Below are positions 12,277 through 18,777 of a DNA stretch of 21,880 nt, one piece after another. Source of the stretch: Candidatus Paceibacter sp. Lineage in GTDB: Bacteria; Patescibacteriota; Patescibacteriia; SG8-24; DYFX01. The number at the start of each line of letters is the position of its first letter. Position 1 is the stretch's first letter. Made by a program: the position numbers and the translations under genes. The stretch spans positions 5,925 to 27,804 of the forward strand of contig DYFX01000006.1 of the NCBI GenBank assembly GCA_020724945.1, in the 5' to 3' direction. The notes under the pieces were generated by a model. It was not told the DNA's origin and ran no database searches. It was given only the letters and a program-made list of their open reading frames with translations.

Positions 12277-13335
12277 ATGGCCAAAGCACCCGTACAGGAC
12301 GAGCGGTTCAAGGCGACCGAAGAAGCCATCAGCCAGATCCGCAGCAAGTTCGGCGACGGTTCGATCATGCGCCTCGGCGAAGCCAAGAAGATGCAGGTCG
12401 CGTCCATCCCGACGGGCTGCCTCTCGCTCGACCTCGCGCTCGGCATCGGCGGCGTCCCGCGTGGCCGCGTCGTCGAGATCTACGGGCCGGAATCCTCCGG
12501 TAAGACCACGCTCGCCCAGCATGTCATCGCCGAGGTCCAGAAGCAGGGCGGACTCGCGGCCTTCGTGGACGCCGAACACGCGCTCGACCCCGCCTACGCC
12601 GAGAAGATCGGCGTGAAGATCAACGAGCTCCTCATCTCCCAGCCCGACACCGGCGAGCAGGCGCTCGACATCGTCGAGACGCTCGTCAGGAGCGGCGCCG
12701 TCGATGTCATCGTGGTCGACTCCGTGGCCGCGCTCGTGCCGAAGGCGGAAATCGAGGGCGAAATGGGCGATTCGCACATGGGCCTCCAGGCGCGGTTGAT
12801 GTCCCAGGCGCTCCGCAAGCTGACCGGCATCGTCTCCAAGACCAAGACCTGCGTCATCTTCATCAACCAGATCCGCATGAAGATCGGCGTCGTCTTCGGA
12901 AACCCGGAGACCACGACCGGCGGCACCGCCCTCAAGTTCTACGCCTCCTGCCGCGTCGAGGTGCGCCGCTCGGCCCAGCTCAAGAAGGACGACAAGGTCA
13001 TCGGCAACCAGGTGAACGTGAAGATCGTGAAGAACAAGGTGGCGCCGCCCTTCCGCACCACCCAGTTCGAGATCATGTACAACGAGGGCATCTCCATCGC
13101 CGGCGACGCGCTCGACACCGGCGTGCTGCACGGCGTCATCGCCAAGAACGGCAACTCGTATGTCTTCGGCGAGCACAAACTCGGCGTCGGCCGCGAGAAC
13201 GCCAAGGCGTTCCTGAAGGAGAACCCCAAGCTCATCAAGCAGATCCGCGAGCAGGTGATGAAGATCGTGGACGACGGCAAGGCCGCCGACCTCGCCGACG
13301 AAGCCGCTCATCGCGAAGCCGCGGCGGCGGCGTAA
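12277..13335 (+). CDS. recA: Recombinase RecA
   Basis: 352-aa strand-exchange ATPase of homologous recombination and DNA-damage response. Walker A GPESSGKT at residues 70-77, catalytic Glu within FVDAEHALDP (~97-106), Walker B VIVVDS (144-149), and L2 DNA-binding loop GVVFGNPETTTGGTALKF (204-221), followed by YASCRVEVRR. The acidic C-terminal tail is short and ends in an Ala-rich run (HREAAAAA). Length is typical. The start at 12277 gives the standard MAK...DERFKA N-terminus; no SD is visible. The gene is monocistronic, closed by a strong terminator shared with the convergent SET-domain gene. Confidence 0.98.
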   Translation: MAKAPVQDERFKATEEAISQIRSKFGDGSIMRLGEAKKMQVASIPTGCLSLDLALGIGGVPRGRVVEIYGPESSGKTTLAQHVIAEVQKQGGLAAFVDAEHALDPAYAEKIGVKINELLISQPDTGEQALDIVETLVRSGAVDVIVVDSVAALVPKAEIEGEMGDSHMGLQARLMSQALRKLTGIVSKTKTCVIFINQIRMKIGVVFGNPETTTGGTALKFYASCRVEVRRSAQLKKDDKVIGNQVNVKIVKNKVAPPFRTTQFEIMYNEGISIAGDALDTGVLHGVIAKNGNSYVFGEHKLGVGRENAKAFLKENPKLIKQIREQVMKIVDDGKAADLADEAAHREAAAAA

Positions 13336-13339
13336 AAGG

Positions 13340-13369
13340 AAAACGCCCGGTCAATCGACCGGGCGTTTT
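13340..13369. terminator. Bidirectional terminator between recA and the SET gene
   Basis: Perfect 13-bp inverted repeat AAAACGCCCGGTC / GACCGGGCGTTTT with a 4-nt loop. It carries a T-run on either strand and serves recA (+) and the convergent gene (-), whose stop codon lies inside it. Confidence 0.85.
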
Positions 13370-13785
13370 CGCGTCTTGGCGGGACCCTGGCGATGCCGTT
13401 TCGCGGCGCAGCGGCAGCCGTACGGGGCGATGAAATGGTCGTAGTACTCCTTGCCGTAATCGACGGTCAGCTCCTCCCCCGCCTTGATGGCGCGTTTGGC
13501 GACATAGAAGACGCGGTTCCCGACGATGCGATCCTCGCAGTTCGGTCGGCAAGCGTGGTTCACATACCGGGCGAGGTTCCGGCGGGTCGATCCGTCGACA
13601 TTCACGCCCTTCCGCACCTCGAAAATATAGCGGTTGGAGCGTCGGTCCGCCTCGGCGTCGTCGATCACCTCGCCGAGGTATTCGATGACGCGCTCCCCTT
13701 TCCGGAAGGGGGCGGCGGAAACAAGGCCGAGGCCATGGAGGCCTCGGCGTATGCGCACCTTCGGTCGTGGAGCCGTCCCGCCCAT
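13351..13785 (-). CDS. Small SET-domain protein (putative protein-lysine methyltransferase)
   Basis: 144 aa, essentially a bare SET domain. Visible signatures: GLHGLGLVSAAPFRKGE (about 15-31), YLGE (36-39), the cofactor-binding NHACRPNC (76-83) and the catalytic ELTVDYG (105-111). A post-SET-like GCRC follows at 123-126; the third Cys of a full CxCx4C post-SET is not seen, and a basic tail (KRHRQGPAKTRKR) ends the protein. SET enzymes transfer methyl groups from S-adenosylmethionine to protein lysines. In bacteria the substrates are mostly unknown; ribosomal or basic DNA-binding proteins are guesses. Its ATG lies 4 bp after the stop of the DUF1761-like gene, so the two form an operon. The stop is within the recA terminator. 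Confidence 0.85.
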   Translation of the reverse strand: MGGTAPRPKVRIRRGLHGLGLVSAAPFRKGERVIEYLGEVIDDAEADRRSNRYIFEVRKGVNVDGSTRRNLARYVNHACRPNCEDRIVGNRVFYVAKRAIKAGEELTVDYGKEYYDHFIAPYGCRCAAKRHRQGPAKTRKRPVD

Positions 13786-13789
13786 GCGT

Positions 13790-14212
13790 TCAGGCCCAGA
13801 CGGCCAAGGTCGCTCCCATGCCCATCAGCATGACGAGCTGGTAGCCGCCGTTGAGATACAACAGCTCGTTCTTCTTGTTCTCGTACAGCTTGCCCTGGAC
13901 GATGAGCGGCATCTGGAAGCCGAGCCAGATCCAGAAACCGGTCTGCGCGCCGTCCTGCCAGGTGACCGAAGCGGTGTAGTCCACGAAATGCGCGAGCACA
14001 TAGGCCGAAACGAGGGCGATGGGCACGTTCCAGGCCATGGCCTTCATGCCGGCCTTCTTCTTCTCGGGCGTCATCGGCGCGTTCGGGTCCATGCCCATGG
14101 CCTTCATCCAAGGCTTCCCGAAGAACGGGCCGTACCACAGCATGCCGAGGACCATGGCGAAGGCCGTGGCGGCGGCGACGGCGAACCAGTTCACTTCGAT
14201 CGGTGACACCAT
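13790..14212 (-). CDS. DUF1761-like integral membrane protein
   Basis: 140 aa with four hydrophobic helices: about 8-27 (NWFAVAAATAFAMVLGMLWY), 60-80 (MAWNVPIALVSAYVLAHFV), 90-108 (GFWIWLGFQMPLIVQ) and 120-139 (GGYQLVMLMGMGATLAVW). The pattern LWYGPFFGKPWMKAMG after helix 1 and the central NVPIALVSAYVLAHFVDY fit the DUF1761 family, whose function is unknown. First gene of a two-gene operon with the SET-domain gene. A promoter (14242-14270) overlaps the efp terminator. No SD is seen upstream of the ATG. Confidence 0.75.
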   Translation of the reverse strand: MVSPIEVNWFAVAAATAFAMVLGMLWYGPFFGKPWMKAMGMDPNAPMTPEKKKAGMKAMAWNVPIALVSAYVLAHFVDYTASVTWQDGAQTGFWIWLGFQMPLIVQGKLYENKKNELLYLNGGYQLVMLMGMGATLAVWA

Positions 14213-14228
14213 ACGAGAGGGTGAAATG

Positions 14229-14256
14229 AAAAACTGCCACCAGTGTAGCAGTTTTT
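14229..14256 (-). terminator. efp terminator
   Basis: On the minus strand AAAAACTGC (14256-14248) and GCAGTTTTT (14237-14229) form a 9-bp stem with a 10-nt loop; the T-run is the 3' side of the stem. It starts about 20 nt after the efp stop. Confidence 0.7.
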
Positions 14257-14270
14257 CGGCCTTTTCGCAA
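14242..14270 (-). promoter_or_regulatory. Predicted promoter of the DUF1761-SET operon
   Basis: Reading leftward: -35 TTGCGA (14270-14265), 17-nt spacer, -10 TACACT (14247-14242). Predicted start near 14235, about 23 nt before the ATG. It overlaps the efp terminator, a compact arrangement. Confidence 0.5.
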
Positions 14271-14275
14271 GGGGT

Positions 14276-14839
14276 TCACTGGTTGGCGCGCTCGACATAC
14301 TCGCCCGTCTCCGTGTTGATGGAGAGCAGGTCGCCTTCCTTGATGAAGATCGGCGCCTTCACCTTGTAGCCGGTCTCGAGCGTGACTTCCTTCGTGATGT
14401 TGCCGGAGGAGTCGCCCTTCACGGCATCGAAGGCTTCCGTGACCTTCAGGACCATCTTCTTCGGCAGGACGACATTGAGGCATTCGCCCTCGTAGAACCA
14501 GCCCATGATCTCCTGGCCTTCCTTCAGGTAATTGGCCTTCTCGGCGAGGACTTCCTTCGGGATGGAGATCTCCTCGTAGGTGGCGTTGTCCATGAAGTGC
14601 CATTTGGAGCCGTCGTTGTAGGTGTACTGGAGGTTGCGGCGCTCCAGGTCGACGAACTCGACCGTCTCCGCCGCCTTATAGGTGTTGTCGAGCACCTTGC
14701 CGGAGCGGGCGTTCTTGAGGCGGGTCCGGACGAAGGAGGAGCCCTTGCCCGGGTTCACATGCTGGAACTCCACGACGATGTGGGGCTCGCCCTTGAACAT
14801 CAGCACGGATTCCTTGGAAATGTCGTTGACGGTGGCCAT
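14276..14839 (-). CDS. efp: Translation elongation factor P
   Basis: 187-aa three-beta-barrel factor that binds between the P and E sites and relieves ribosome stalling at polyproline. The N-terminal KOW-like domain carries the loop VNPGKGSSFVRTRLKN, with Lys32 at the position that is beta-lysylated in EpmA-type EF-Ps (E. coli K34). The C-terminal OB domain has the family ending (SINTETGEYVERANQ). The ATG at 14839 gives the standard MATVNDISK start. The frame stays open 22 codons upstream, but that region contains the promoter. No SD; the predicted leader is about 15 nt. The neighbouring upstream gene is epmA, its probable modifying enzyme. Confidence 0.97.
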   Translation of the reverse strand: MATVNDISKESVLMFKGEPHIVVEFQHVNPGKGSSFVRTRLKNARSGKVLDNTYKAAETVEFVDLERRNLQYTYNDGSKWHFMDNATYEEISIPKEVLAEKANYLKEGQEIMGWFYEGECLNVVLPKKMVLKVTEAFDAVKGDSSGNITKEVTLETGYKVKAPIFIKEGDLLSINTETGEYVERANQ

Positions 14840-14854
14840 AGGAGTCTTTAATTC

Positions 14855-14871
14855 CCCGGAAATATACCGGG
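14855..14871. promoter_or_regulatory. Inverted repeat over the efp -10 (possible operator)
   Basis: CCCGG (14855-14859) and CCGGG (14867-14871) flank the -10 hexamer, so a dimeric protein bound here would cover it. No regulator is identified. Confidence 0.3.
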
Positions 14872-14889
14872 CGATGAGAAAACAATCAA
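14861..14889 (-). promoter_or_regulatory. efp promoter
   Basis: Reading leftward: -35 TTGATT (14889-14884), 17-nt spacer, -10 TATATT (14866-14861). Predicted start about 14854, 15 nt before the ATG. Confidence 0.7.
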
Positions 14890-14895
14890 GCCGGG

Positions 14896-14950
14896 GTAGC
14901 TGCACGGCTTGCCGTGCCAGCTCGGATCGCAGGGCGAGCCCTGCGGCTAC
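14896..14950. repeat. REP-like palindromic repeat, copy A (head-to-head pair)
   Basis: Two arms. GTAGCT precedes the palindrome GCACGGC-tt-GCCGTGC (14902-14917). The palindrome GCAGGGC-ga-GCCCTGC (14929-14944) is followed by GGCTAC. The second arm overlaps the epmA stop codon (14947-14949). It is the same core as copies B and C but with the arms in the opposite arrangement. Confidence 0.75.
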
Positions 14951-16014
14951 ATGATATCCGATTCCGGGTCGGGCCGGGCGAACATGGAATCCGCCGGAAA
15001 CGCCATCACATCCCGGATGTCGTCCTCCCCCAGCAGGAGCATCATCAGGCGGTCGAATCCGAGCGCGATGCCGCCCGACTCCGGCATCCCCTCTTCCAGG
15101 GCGGCGAGGAAATCCTCGTCAACGGCGTAGTCGGTGCGGCCGAGCTTCTTCCGAAGCCCGCGTTCCTCCTCAAGACGCTTCCGCTGCTCCTTGGCGTCGG
15201 TGAGCTCCGTGAACGCGTTGGCGATCTCGAGGCCGCCGATGTAGAGCTCGAAGCGTTCGGCGTAGCGCGGGTCGCGGGCGGAAGCCTTGGAGAGCGCCGC
15301 CATCGAGACCGGGTATGCGTGGAGGAAGACCGGACGCTCGACGCCGAGGTGCGGCTCGACGGCGTTCAGGAAGACCGAGAAGAAAGCATCGTCCCACGAG
15401 GCATCTTCCGGCAAGGCGTGTCCGAGTTCGGCGGCCTTGGCGCGCAGGATGCCCGCGTCGTCGATCGCCGCGTCGAGGTCGACGCCGGCGTGCTTCCGCA
15501 TCGCGTCGCGGACCGTCAGGCGCTCCCACGGCGCGGCGAGGTCGATGAGGCGGCCGTTCCGTTCGATGACGGTCTTGTAGACCGCCTTCTCGGCGACGCG
15601 TTTCACCAACGCCTCGGTCTCATCCATGATGGCGAGGTAGTCGACGCCGGCCCTGTACCACTCCAGCATCGTGAACTCCGGATTGTGGCGGCCTTCGAAG
15701 GCCTCGCCGTTCCGGAAGCACTTCGCGAACTGGTAGATCTTCGGGAAGCCCGCGACGAGCAGCTTCTTCATCGCGTACTCGGGCGAGGTGATGAGGAAGG
15801 CCGGGTAGCGGCGGCCGAACGGATCCGCGACGGCCGTCTCGAAGGGTTCGAGATGCGGCTCCATCCCCGGCTTGGCGACGGCGATCGGCGTCTCGACCTC
15901 GATATAGCCGTGCGCATCGAAGAACGCCCGCGCGGCCGCGAGGGCTTTGGCGCGCGCCGTCAGGTTCTGGCGCAGGTGCGCGGACTCCTTCAGTTTCTTC
16001 CAGCGGGGGTGCAT
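14947..16014 (-). CDS. epmA: EF-P lysine ligase EpmA (LysRS paralogue; GenX/PoxA/YjeA)
   Basis: 355 aa, the class II synthetase catalytic core without the N-terminal anticodon-binding OB domain of LysRS. EpmA-type motifs: EVETP (motif 1), SPEYAMKKLLVAG, CFRNGE with HNPEFTMLEWYR (motif 2), ERFELYIGGLEIANAFTELT, and GGIALGFDRLMM (motif 3). Ala317 in GIALG corresponds to E. coli EpmA Ala298, which favours beta-lysine; LysRS has Gly there. In the family, EpmA activates (R)-beta-lysine and joins it to the conserved lysine of EF-P. The efp gene is the next gene downstream. EpmB (lysine 2,3-aminomutase) is not in the window, so the donor amino acid is unproven. The ATG at 16014 is preferred over a TTG at 16026 that lies just after a hairpin. 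Last gene of the rpsF cluster. Confidence 0.88.
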   Translation of the reverse strand: MHPRWKKLKESAHLRQNLTARAKALAAARAFFDAHGYIEVETPIAVAKPGMEPHLEPFETAVADPFGRRYPAFLITSPEYAMKKLLVAGFPKIYQFAKCFRNGEAFEGRHNPEFTMLEWYRAGVDYLAIMDETEALVKRVAEKAVYKTVIERNGRLIDLAAPWERLTVRDAMRKHAGVDLDAAIDDAGILRAKAAELGHALPEDASWDDAFFSVFLNAVEPHLGVERPVFLHAYPVSMAALSKASARDPRYAERFELYIGGLEIANAFTELTDAKEQRKRLEEERGLRKKLGRTDYAVDEDFLAALEEGMPESGGIALGFDRLMMLLLGEDDIRDVMAFPADSMFARPDPESDIM

Positions 16015-16029
16015 GGGGGATGCCAAAAT

Positions 16030-16046
16030 CCCGGCTTGCGGCCGGG
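16030..16046 (-). terminator. Weak hairpin between rpsR and epmA
   Basis: CCCGGC / GCCGGG with a 5-nt loop, followed on the minus strand by ATTTT. It could reduce read-through from rpsR into epmA, giving lower epmA expression. Confidence 0.4.
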
Positions 16047-16056
16047 ACTCGGTGCC

Positions 16057-16287
16057 TTATTTGATGACGAACGGCATGAGCGCGAGGACGCGGGCCTTCT
16101 TGATGGCGTTCGCGAGCTTGCGCTGGTGCCACGCGCAGACGCCGGAGCGGCGGCGCGGGACGATCTTGGCGTAGGACGAGGTGTAGCGGCGCAGCAACGC
16201 GGTGTCCTTGTAGTCGATGACTTCGACCTGGTTCACGCAGAAGTGGCAGTGGCGCTCCTGTCCCAGCTGGGGCTTTTTCTGGGCCAT
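16057..16287 (-). CDS. rpsR: 30S ribosomal protein bS18
   Basis: 76-aa small-subunit protein that binds 16S rRNA next to bS6 on the platform. Hallmarks: CHFC near the N-terminus (Cys14, Cys17) and CAWH (Cys51, His54), a complete zinc-binding set; the RRYTSSYAKIVPRRRSGVC segment; C-terminal ARVLALMPFV. The gene lies 9 bp after ssb. No SD precedes the ATG. In most bacteria rplI (bL9) follows; here epmA does. Confidence 0.97.
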   Translation of the reverse strand: MAQKKPQLGQERHCHFCVNQVEVIDYKDTALLRRYTSSYAKIVPRRRSGVCAWHQRKLANAIKKARVLALMPFVIK

Positions 16288-16296
16288 AGGTGATGT

Positions 16297-16749
16297 TTAG
16301 AACGGGATATCTTCGACTTTGATTTCCTCTTCGGCGGGGGCGGACGCCATCGCGGGCATGTCAGCGGACGGAGCGGCGGCCTTCGGGGTCCAGGCGGCGT
16401 TCGCGCCTCCCTGACCCGCGGGGGCCTTGTCCAGCATGATCATGTTCTCGGCGACGATTTCGGTGCGGTTCTTCTTCACGCCGTCGGTCCCTTGCCACTC
16501 GCGCGTCTGGATCCTTCCTTCCACGAAGACCTTGCGGCCCTTGCCGAGATACTGCTGGCAGATTTCCGCCAGCTTGCCCCAGGCGACGACATTGTGGAAT
16601 TCGACGCGTTCCTGCTTCTGGCCGCTCGCGTCCTTCCACTGGCTGGAGGTCGCGACGCCGAAGGAGGAGACGGTCTGGCCGTTCGGCGTGGTCCGGGTCT
16701 CCGGATCACGCGTCAGGTTGCCGATCAGTTGCGCGCGGTTGAGGTTCAT
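16297..16749 (-). CDS. ssb: Single-stranded DNA-binding protein
   Basis: 150 aa. OB fold at residues 1-107 (MNLNRAQLIGNLTRDPETRT; FHNVVAWGKLAEICQQYL; GRKVFVEGRIQTREW), then a short Ala/Pro/Met-rich linker and the acidic tail ending EEEIKVEDIPF, the tip that recruits repair and replication partners. It lies between rpsF and rpsR, the conserved bacterial order; the ATG is 17 bp after the rpsF stop. No SD. Confidence 0.97.
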   Translation of the reverse strand: MNLNRAQLIGNLTRDPETRTTPNGQTVSSFGVATSSQWKDASGQKQERVEFHNVVAWGKLAEICQQYLGKGRKVFVEGRIQTREWQGTDGVKKNRTEIVAENMIMLDKAPAGQGGANAAWTPKAAAPSADMPAMASAPAEEEIKVEDIPF

Positions 16750-16766
16750 CGTCGTAAGATCAGATA

Positions 16767-17255
16767 TTATTCGATCTTGCCTTCGAGGATCTTGTCGATG
16801 TTCTTCTCGACATCGGCCATGTCGACGGCCTTCTTCTCGGCCGGCTTGGCGGCGCCGGCACCCTGGCGCTGGCGCGTCTCGCGCTCGGCACGGTCCGTGC
16901 TCTCGCTGCGGCGCGGGGCATCGCGGTCGATCTCCTCCATGGCCTGGAGCTTGAAGACCGGCTTGGCCTTCTGGTCCTTGATCATGAGGCTGTGGCGCAG
17001 CACCTCGGAGTGAAGGCGCAGCGTCTCGTTCAGGGCCTTGACCTTCGCGGCCTCGAGGTCGAGGTCGGCGAGGACATAGTACCCGTACCGGACATTGTCG
17101 ACCGGGTAGGTCAGCTTGATCTTGCCGACCATCTCGTTGCGAGCGATCTCGCAGCCGAGGTCCTTGAGCTGCTTGGTGATCCCGTCGATCACCGGCTGAA
17201 GCTCCGTCTCGGCGTAGGTCGCCGGGATGATGTAGAGGAGTTCGTAGCGGGACAT
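16767..17255 (-). CDS. rpsF: 30S ribosomal protein bS6 with C-terminal extension
   Basis: 162 aa. Residues 1-96 are the bS6 ferredoxin-like fold (MSRYELLYIIPATYAETEL; KIKLTYPVDNVRYGYYVLADL; LNETLRLHSEVLRHSLM). Residues ~105-162 are a charged extension (ERETRQRQGAG then a predicted helix DVEKNIDKILEGKIE), making it longer than E. coli bS6 (about 131-135 aa with its Glu tail). First gene of rpsF-ssb-rpsR-epmA. The ATG sits 10 nt after a leader hairpin; no SD. bS6-bS18 often autoregulates this operon by binding the leader. Confidence 0.96.
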   Translation of the reverse strand: MSRYELLYIIPATYAETELQPVIDGITKQLKDLGCEIARNEMVGKIKLTYPVDNVRYGYYVLADLDLEAAKVKALNETLRLHSEVLRHSLMIKDQKAKPVFKLQAMEEIDRDAPRRSESTDRAERETRQRQGAGAAKPAEKKAVDMADVEKNIDKILEGKIE

Positions 17256-17265
17256 AAGATTAATA

Positions 17266-17302
17266 GAATTTCCCGAAACATGGGCTGGTTTCGATGGAAA
17301 TC
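17266..17302 (-). promoter_or_regulatory. Hairpin in the rpsF leader (candidate autoregulatory element)
   Basis: On the minus strand GATTTCC (17302-17296), AT, CGAAAC (17293-17288), an 8-nt loop, GTTTCG (17279-17274), then GGAAATTC (17273-17266). It is a two-part stem with a 2-nt asymmetric bulge, ending 10 nt before the rpsF ATG. This is the position expected for an S6:S18-responsive structure, but I could not match the known conserved CCG motif. Confidence 0.4.
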
Positions 17303-17308
17303 GCTTGA

Positions 17309-17337
17309 TTTATCAAGGCTTGAAGGCCCTGTTGTAA
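17309..17337 (-). promoter_or_regulatory. Weak candidate rpsF promoter
   Basis: Reading leftward: -35 TTACAA (17337-17332), 17-nt spacer, -10 GATAAA (17314-17309). Hexamer matches are modest. The -10 lies in the palindrome CTTGAT-TT-ATCAAG (17304-17317). Confidence 0.3.
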
Positions 17338-17392
17338 GCGCTGGGACGATATCACGGGCCAGAAAATCGCGCAAGGGGGCCGGCCTGCCCCA

Positions 17393-17421
17393 TTGACGAT
17401 AAGCCTGATATCATCTAAGGT
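17393..17421 (+). promoter_or_regulatory. Candidate promoter of the THUMP methyltransferase gene
   Basis: -35 TTGACG (17393-17398), 17-nt spacer, -10 TAAGGT (17416-17421). The predicted start near 17428 is about 4 nt before the ATG at 17432, implying an almost leaderless mRNA. Confidence 0.4.
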
Positions 17422-17431
17422 AAGCCGTCAT

Positions 17432-18646
17432 ATGCAGTATGCCTTCGTGCTCGGGCGCGAGCCCGCCATCTCGACCGCCGAACTCATCGCCGCCCTGAAC
17501 GCGGCGGGTGCGGGTTTCGACGCGAAGGCGTCCGTCTTCACCACCGCCGTGATGATCGCGACGGTCGAGAAGCAGCTCGATGCCGACTTCTTCCACCGCC
17601 TCGGCGGCTCCATCAAGATGGCGCGCGTGGTGAAGGAGTCCCAGGCCATCGACGCCGACCTGCTGAAGCTCCTCGAAGCCGCCGCCGGCGAGACGAGCCT
17701 GGACTTCGGGTTGAGCCTCTATGATCTGGGCGCCGACCCGGCGCGCGCGCGGATGTTCGGCAAGTGGCTGAAGCCGCTCTCGCTCGAGCTCAAGAAGCGC
17801 CTCAAGGAATCCGGCCGCTCCGTCCGCACGGTGCTCGCTGACGGGCTCGCCCTCTCCTCGGTGCAGGTCGACAAGAACAAGCTGGTCGGCAAGGGCGCCG
17901 AATTCCTGATCCTGGCCGGTCCCAAGACGACCTGGCTCGCCCGCACCGTCGCGGTGCAGGCGTTCGAGGACTTCTCCGAACGCGATTTCGGCCGCCCGAA
18001 GGCCGACGCCAAGAGCGGCATGCTCCCGCCGAAGCTCGCCCGCATGATGGTGAACATCGCCGCCGGCCCCCTGGACGAACCCCTGCTCGACCCCTTCTGC
18101 GGTTCCGGCACGGTGCTGAACGAAGCCGCCACGCTCGGCTATCGCATCCTGCTCGGCTCCGACATCAGCCCGAAGGCCGTGGCCGACACGAAGGAGAACT
18201 TCTCCTGGCTCTCGAAGAAGCGCGGGCTGAAGATCCGCTTCGACGCGACGGTGTCCGATGTGAAGGACCTGCCGAAGCATCTCGATGCGGGCTCGGTCTC
18301 GACCATCGTCTGCGAGCCCTTCCTGGGCCCGCCGCTCAAGGGCGACGAGTCGGACCAGAAGATCCACTTCATCTATCTGGAGCTGATGGGCCTCTATCGC
18401 CGCGCCTTCGACGCCTTCTCCAAGATCCTGAAGCCGGGCGGCAAGGTCGTGTTCGTCTTCCCGTTCTTCGGGGCCAAGCATGTGAACATCCTGCGCGAGC
18501 TCGAGGACTACGGCTTCCGCGCGGAAGGCCTCCTGCCGGGCATGGCCGTGACCGCGCTGAACGCGCGCAGTTCGACCGGACTCGTCTACAAGCGCTCCGA
18601 TCAGAAGGTCGGCCGCGATATCTTCCGCTTCCGGTTCAATCCGTAA
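17432..18646 (+). CDS. THUMP-domain RNA methyltransferase (Trm11/TrmG10-like)
   Basis: 404 aa. The N-terminal ~180 residues resemble the THUMP-containing RNA-binding half of Trm11/UPF0020 enzymes. The C-terminal half is a Rossmann methyltransferase: SAM-binding motif I LLDPFCGSGT (218-227), LGSDISPKAV, and a motif IV region CEPFLGPPL (294-302) in place of the usual D/N-PP-Y. The family methylates N2 of guanosine, classically G10 of tRNA; the exact site here is unknown. Start chosen at ATG 17432 (MQYAFVLGREP), since 13 extra codons upstream would use a TTG inside the promoter. Monocistronic; its stop is 3 bp before REP copy B. Confidence 0.82.
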   Translation: MQYAFVLGREPAISTAELIAALNAAGAGFDAKASVFTTAVMIATVEKQLDADFFHRLGGSIKMARVVKESQAIDADLLKLLEAAAGETSLDFGLSLYDLGADPARARMFGKWLKPLSLELKKRLKESGRSVRTVLADGLALSSVQVDKNKLVGKGAEFLILAGPKTTWLARTVAVQAFEDFSERDFGRPKADAKSGMLPPKLARMMVNIAAGPLDEPLLDPFCGSGTVLNEAATLGYRILLGSDISPKAVADTKENFSWLSKKRGLKIRFDATVSDVKDLPKHLDAGSVSTIVCEPFLGPPLKGDESDQKIHFIYLELMGLYRRAFDAFSKILKPGGKVVFVFPFFGAKHVNILRELEDYGFRAEGLLPGMAVTALNARSSTGLVYKRSDQKVGRDIFRFRFNP

Positions 18647-18649
18647 CGC

Positions 18650-18706
18650 GCAGGGCAAGCCCTGCAGCTACGAGGAACATGAATGTAGCCGCAAGGCTTG
18701 CCTTGC
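18650..18706. repeat. REP-like palindromic repeat, copy B (tail-to-tail pair)
   Basis: GCAGGGCAAGCCCTGC (18650-18665) plus AGCTAC, a 13-nt spacer, then GTAGCC plus GCAAGGCTTGCCTTGC (18691-18706). It is almost the exact reverse complement of copy C (20171-20228), including the spacer. Confidence 0.85.
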
Positions 18707-18753
18707 CGATCCGAATCGATGCGAAGAACGATCGACCTGTAACCATGCAAAAA

Positions 18754-18777
18754 AACCCGCCTCACAAGAGGCGGGTT
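18754..18777 (-). terminator. Terminator of the membrane-protein gene
   Basis: AACCCGCCTC / GAGGCGGGTT with a 4-nt loop (18754-18763, 18768-18777), followed on the minus strand by TTTTT. It begins at the stop codon of the leftward gene. Confidence 0.8.

Noticed and set aside
14947..16014. Ordinary lysyl-tRNA synthetase
   Set aside because: The anticodon-binding domain is missing, motifs match EpmA more closely, and it neighbours efp.
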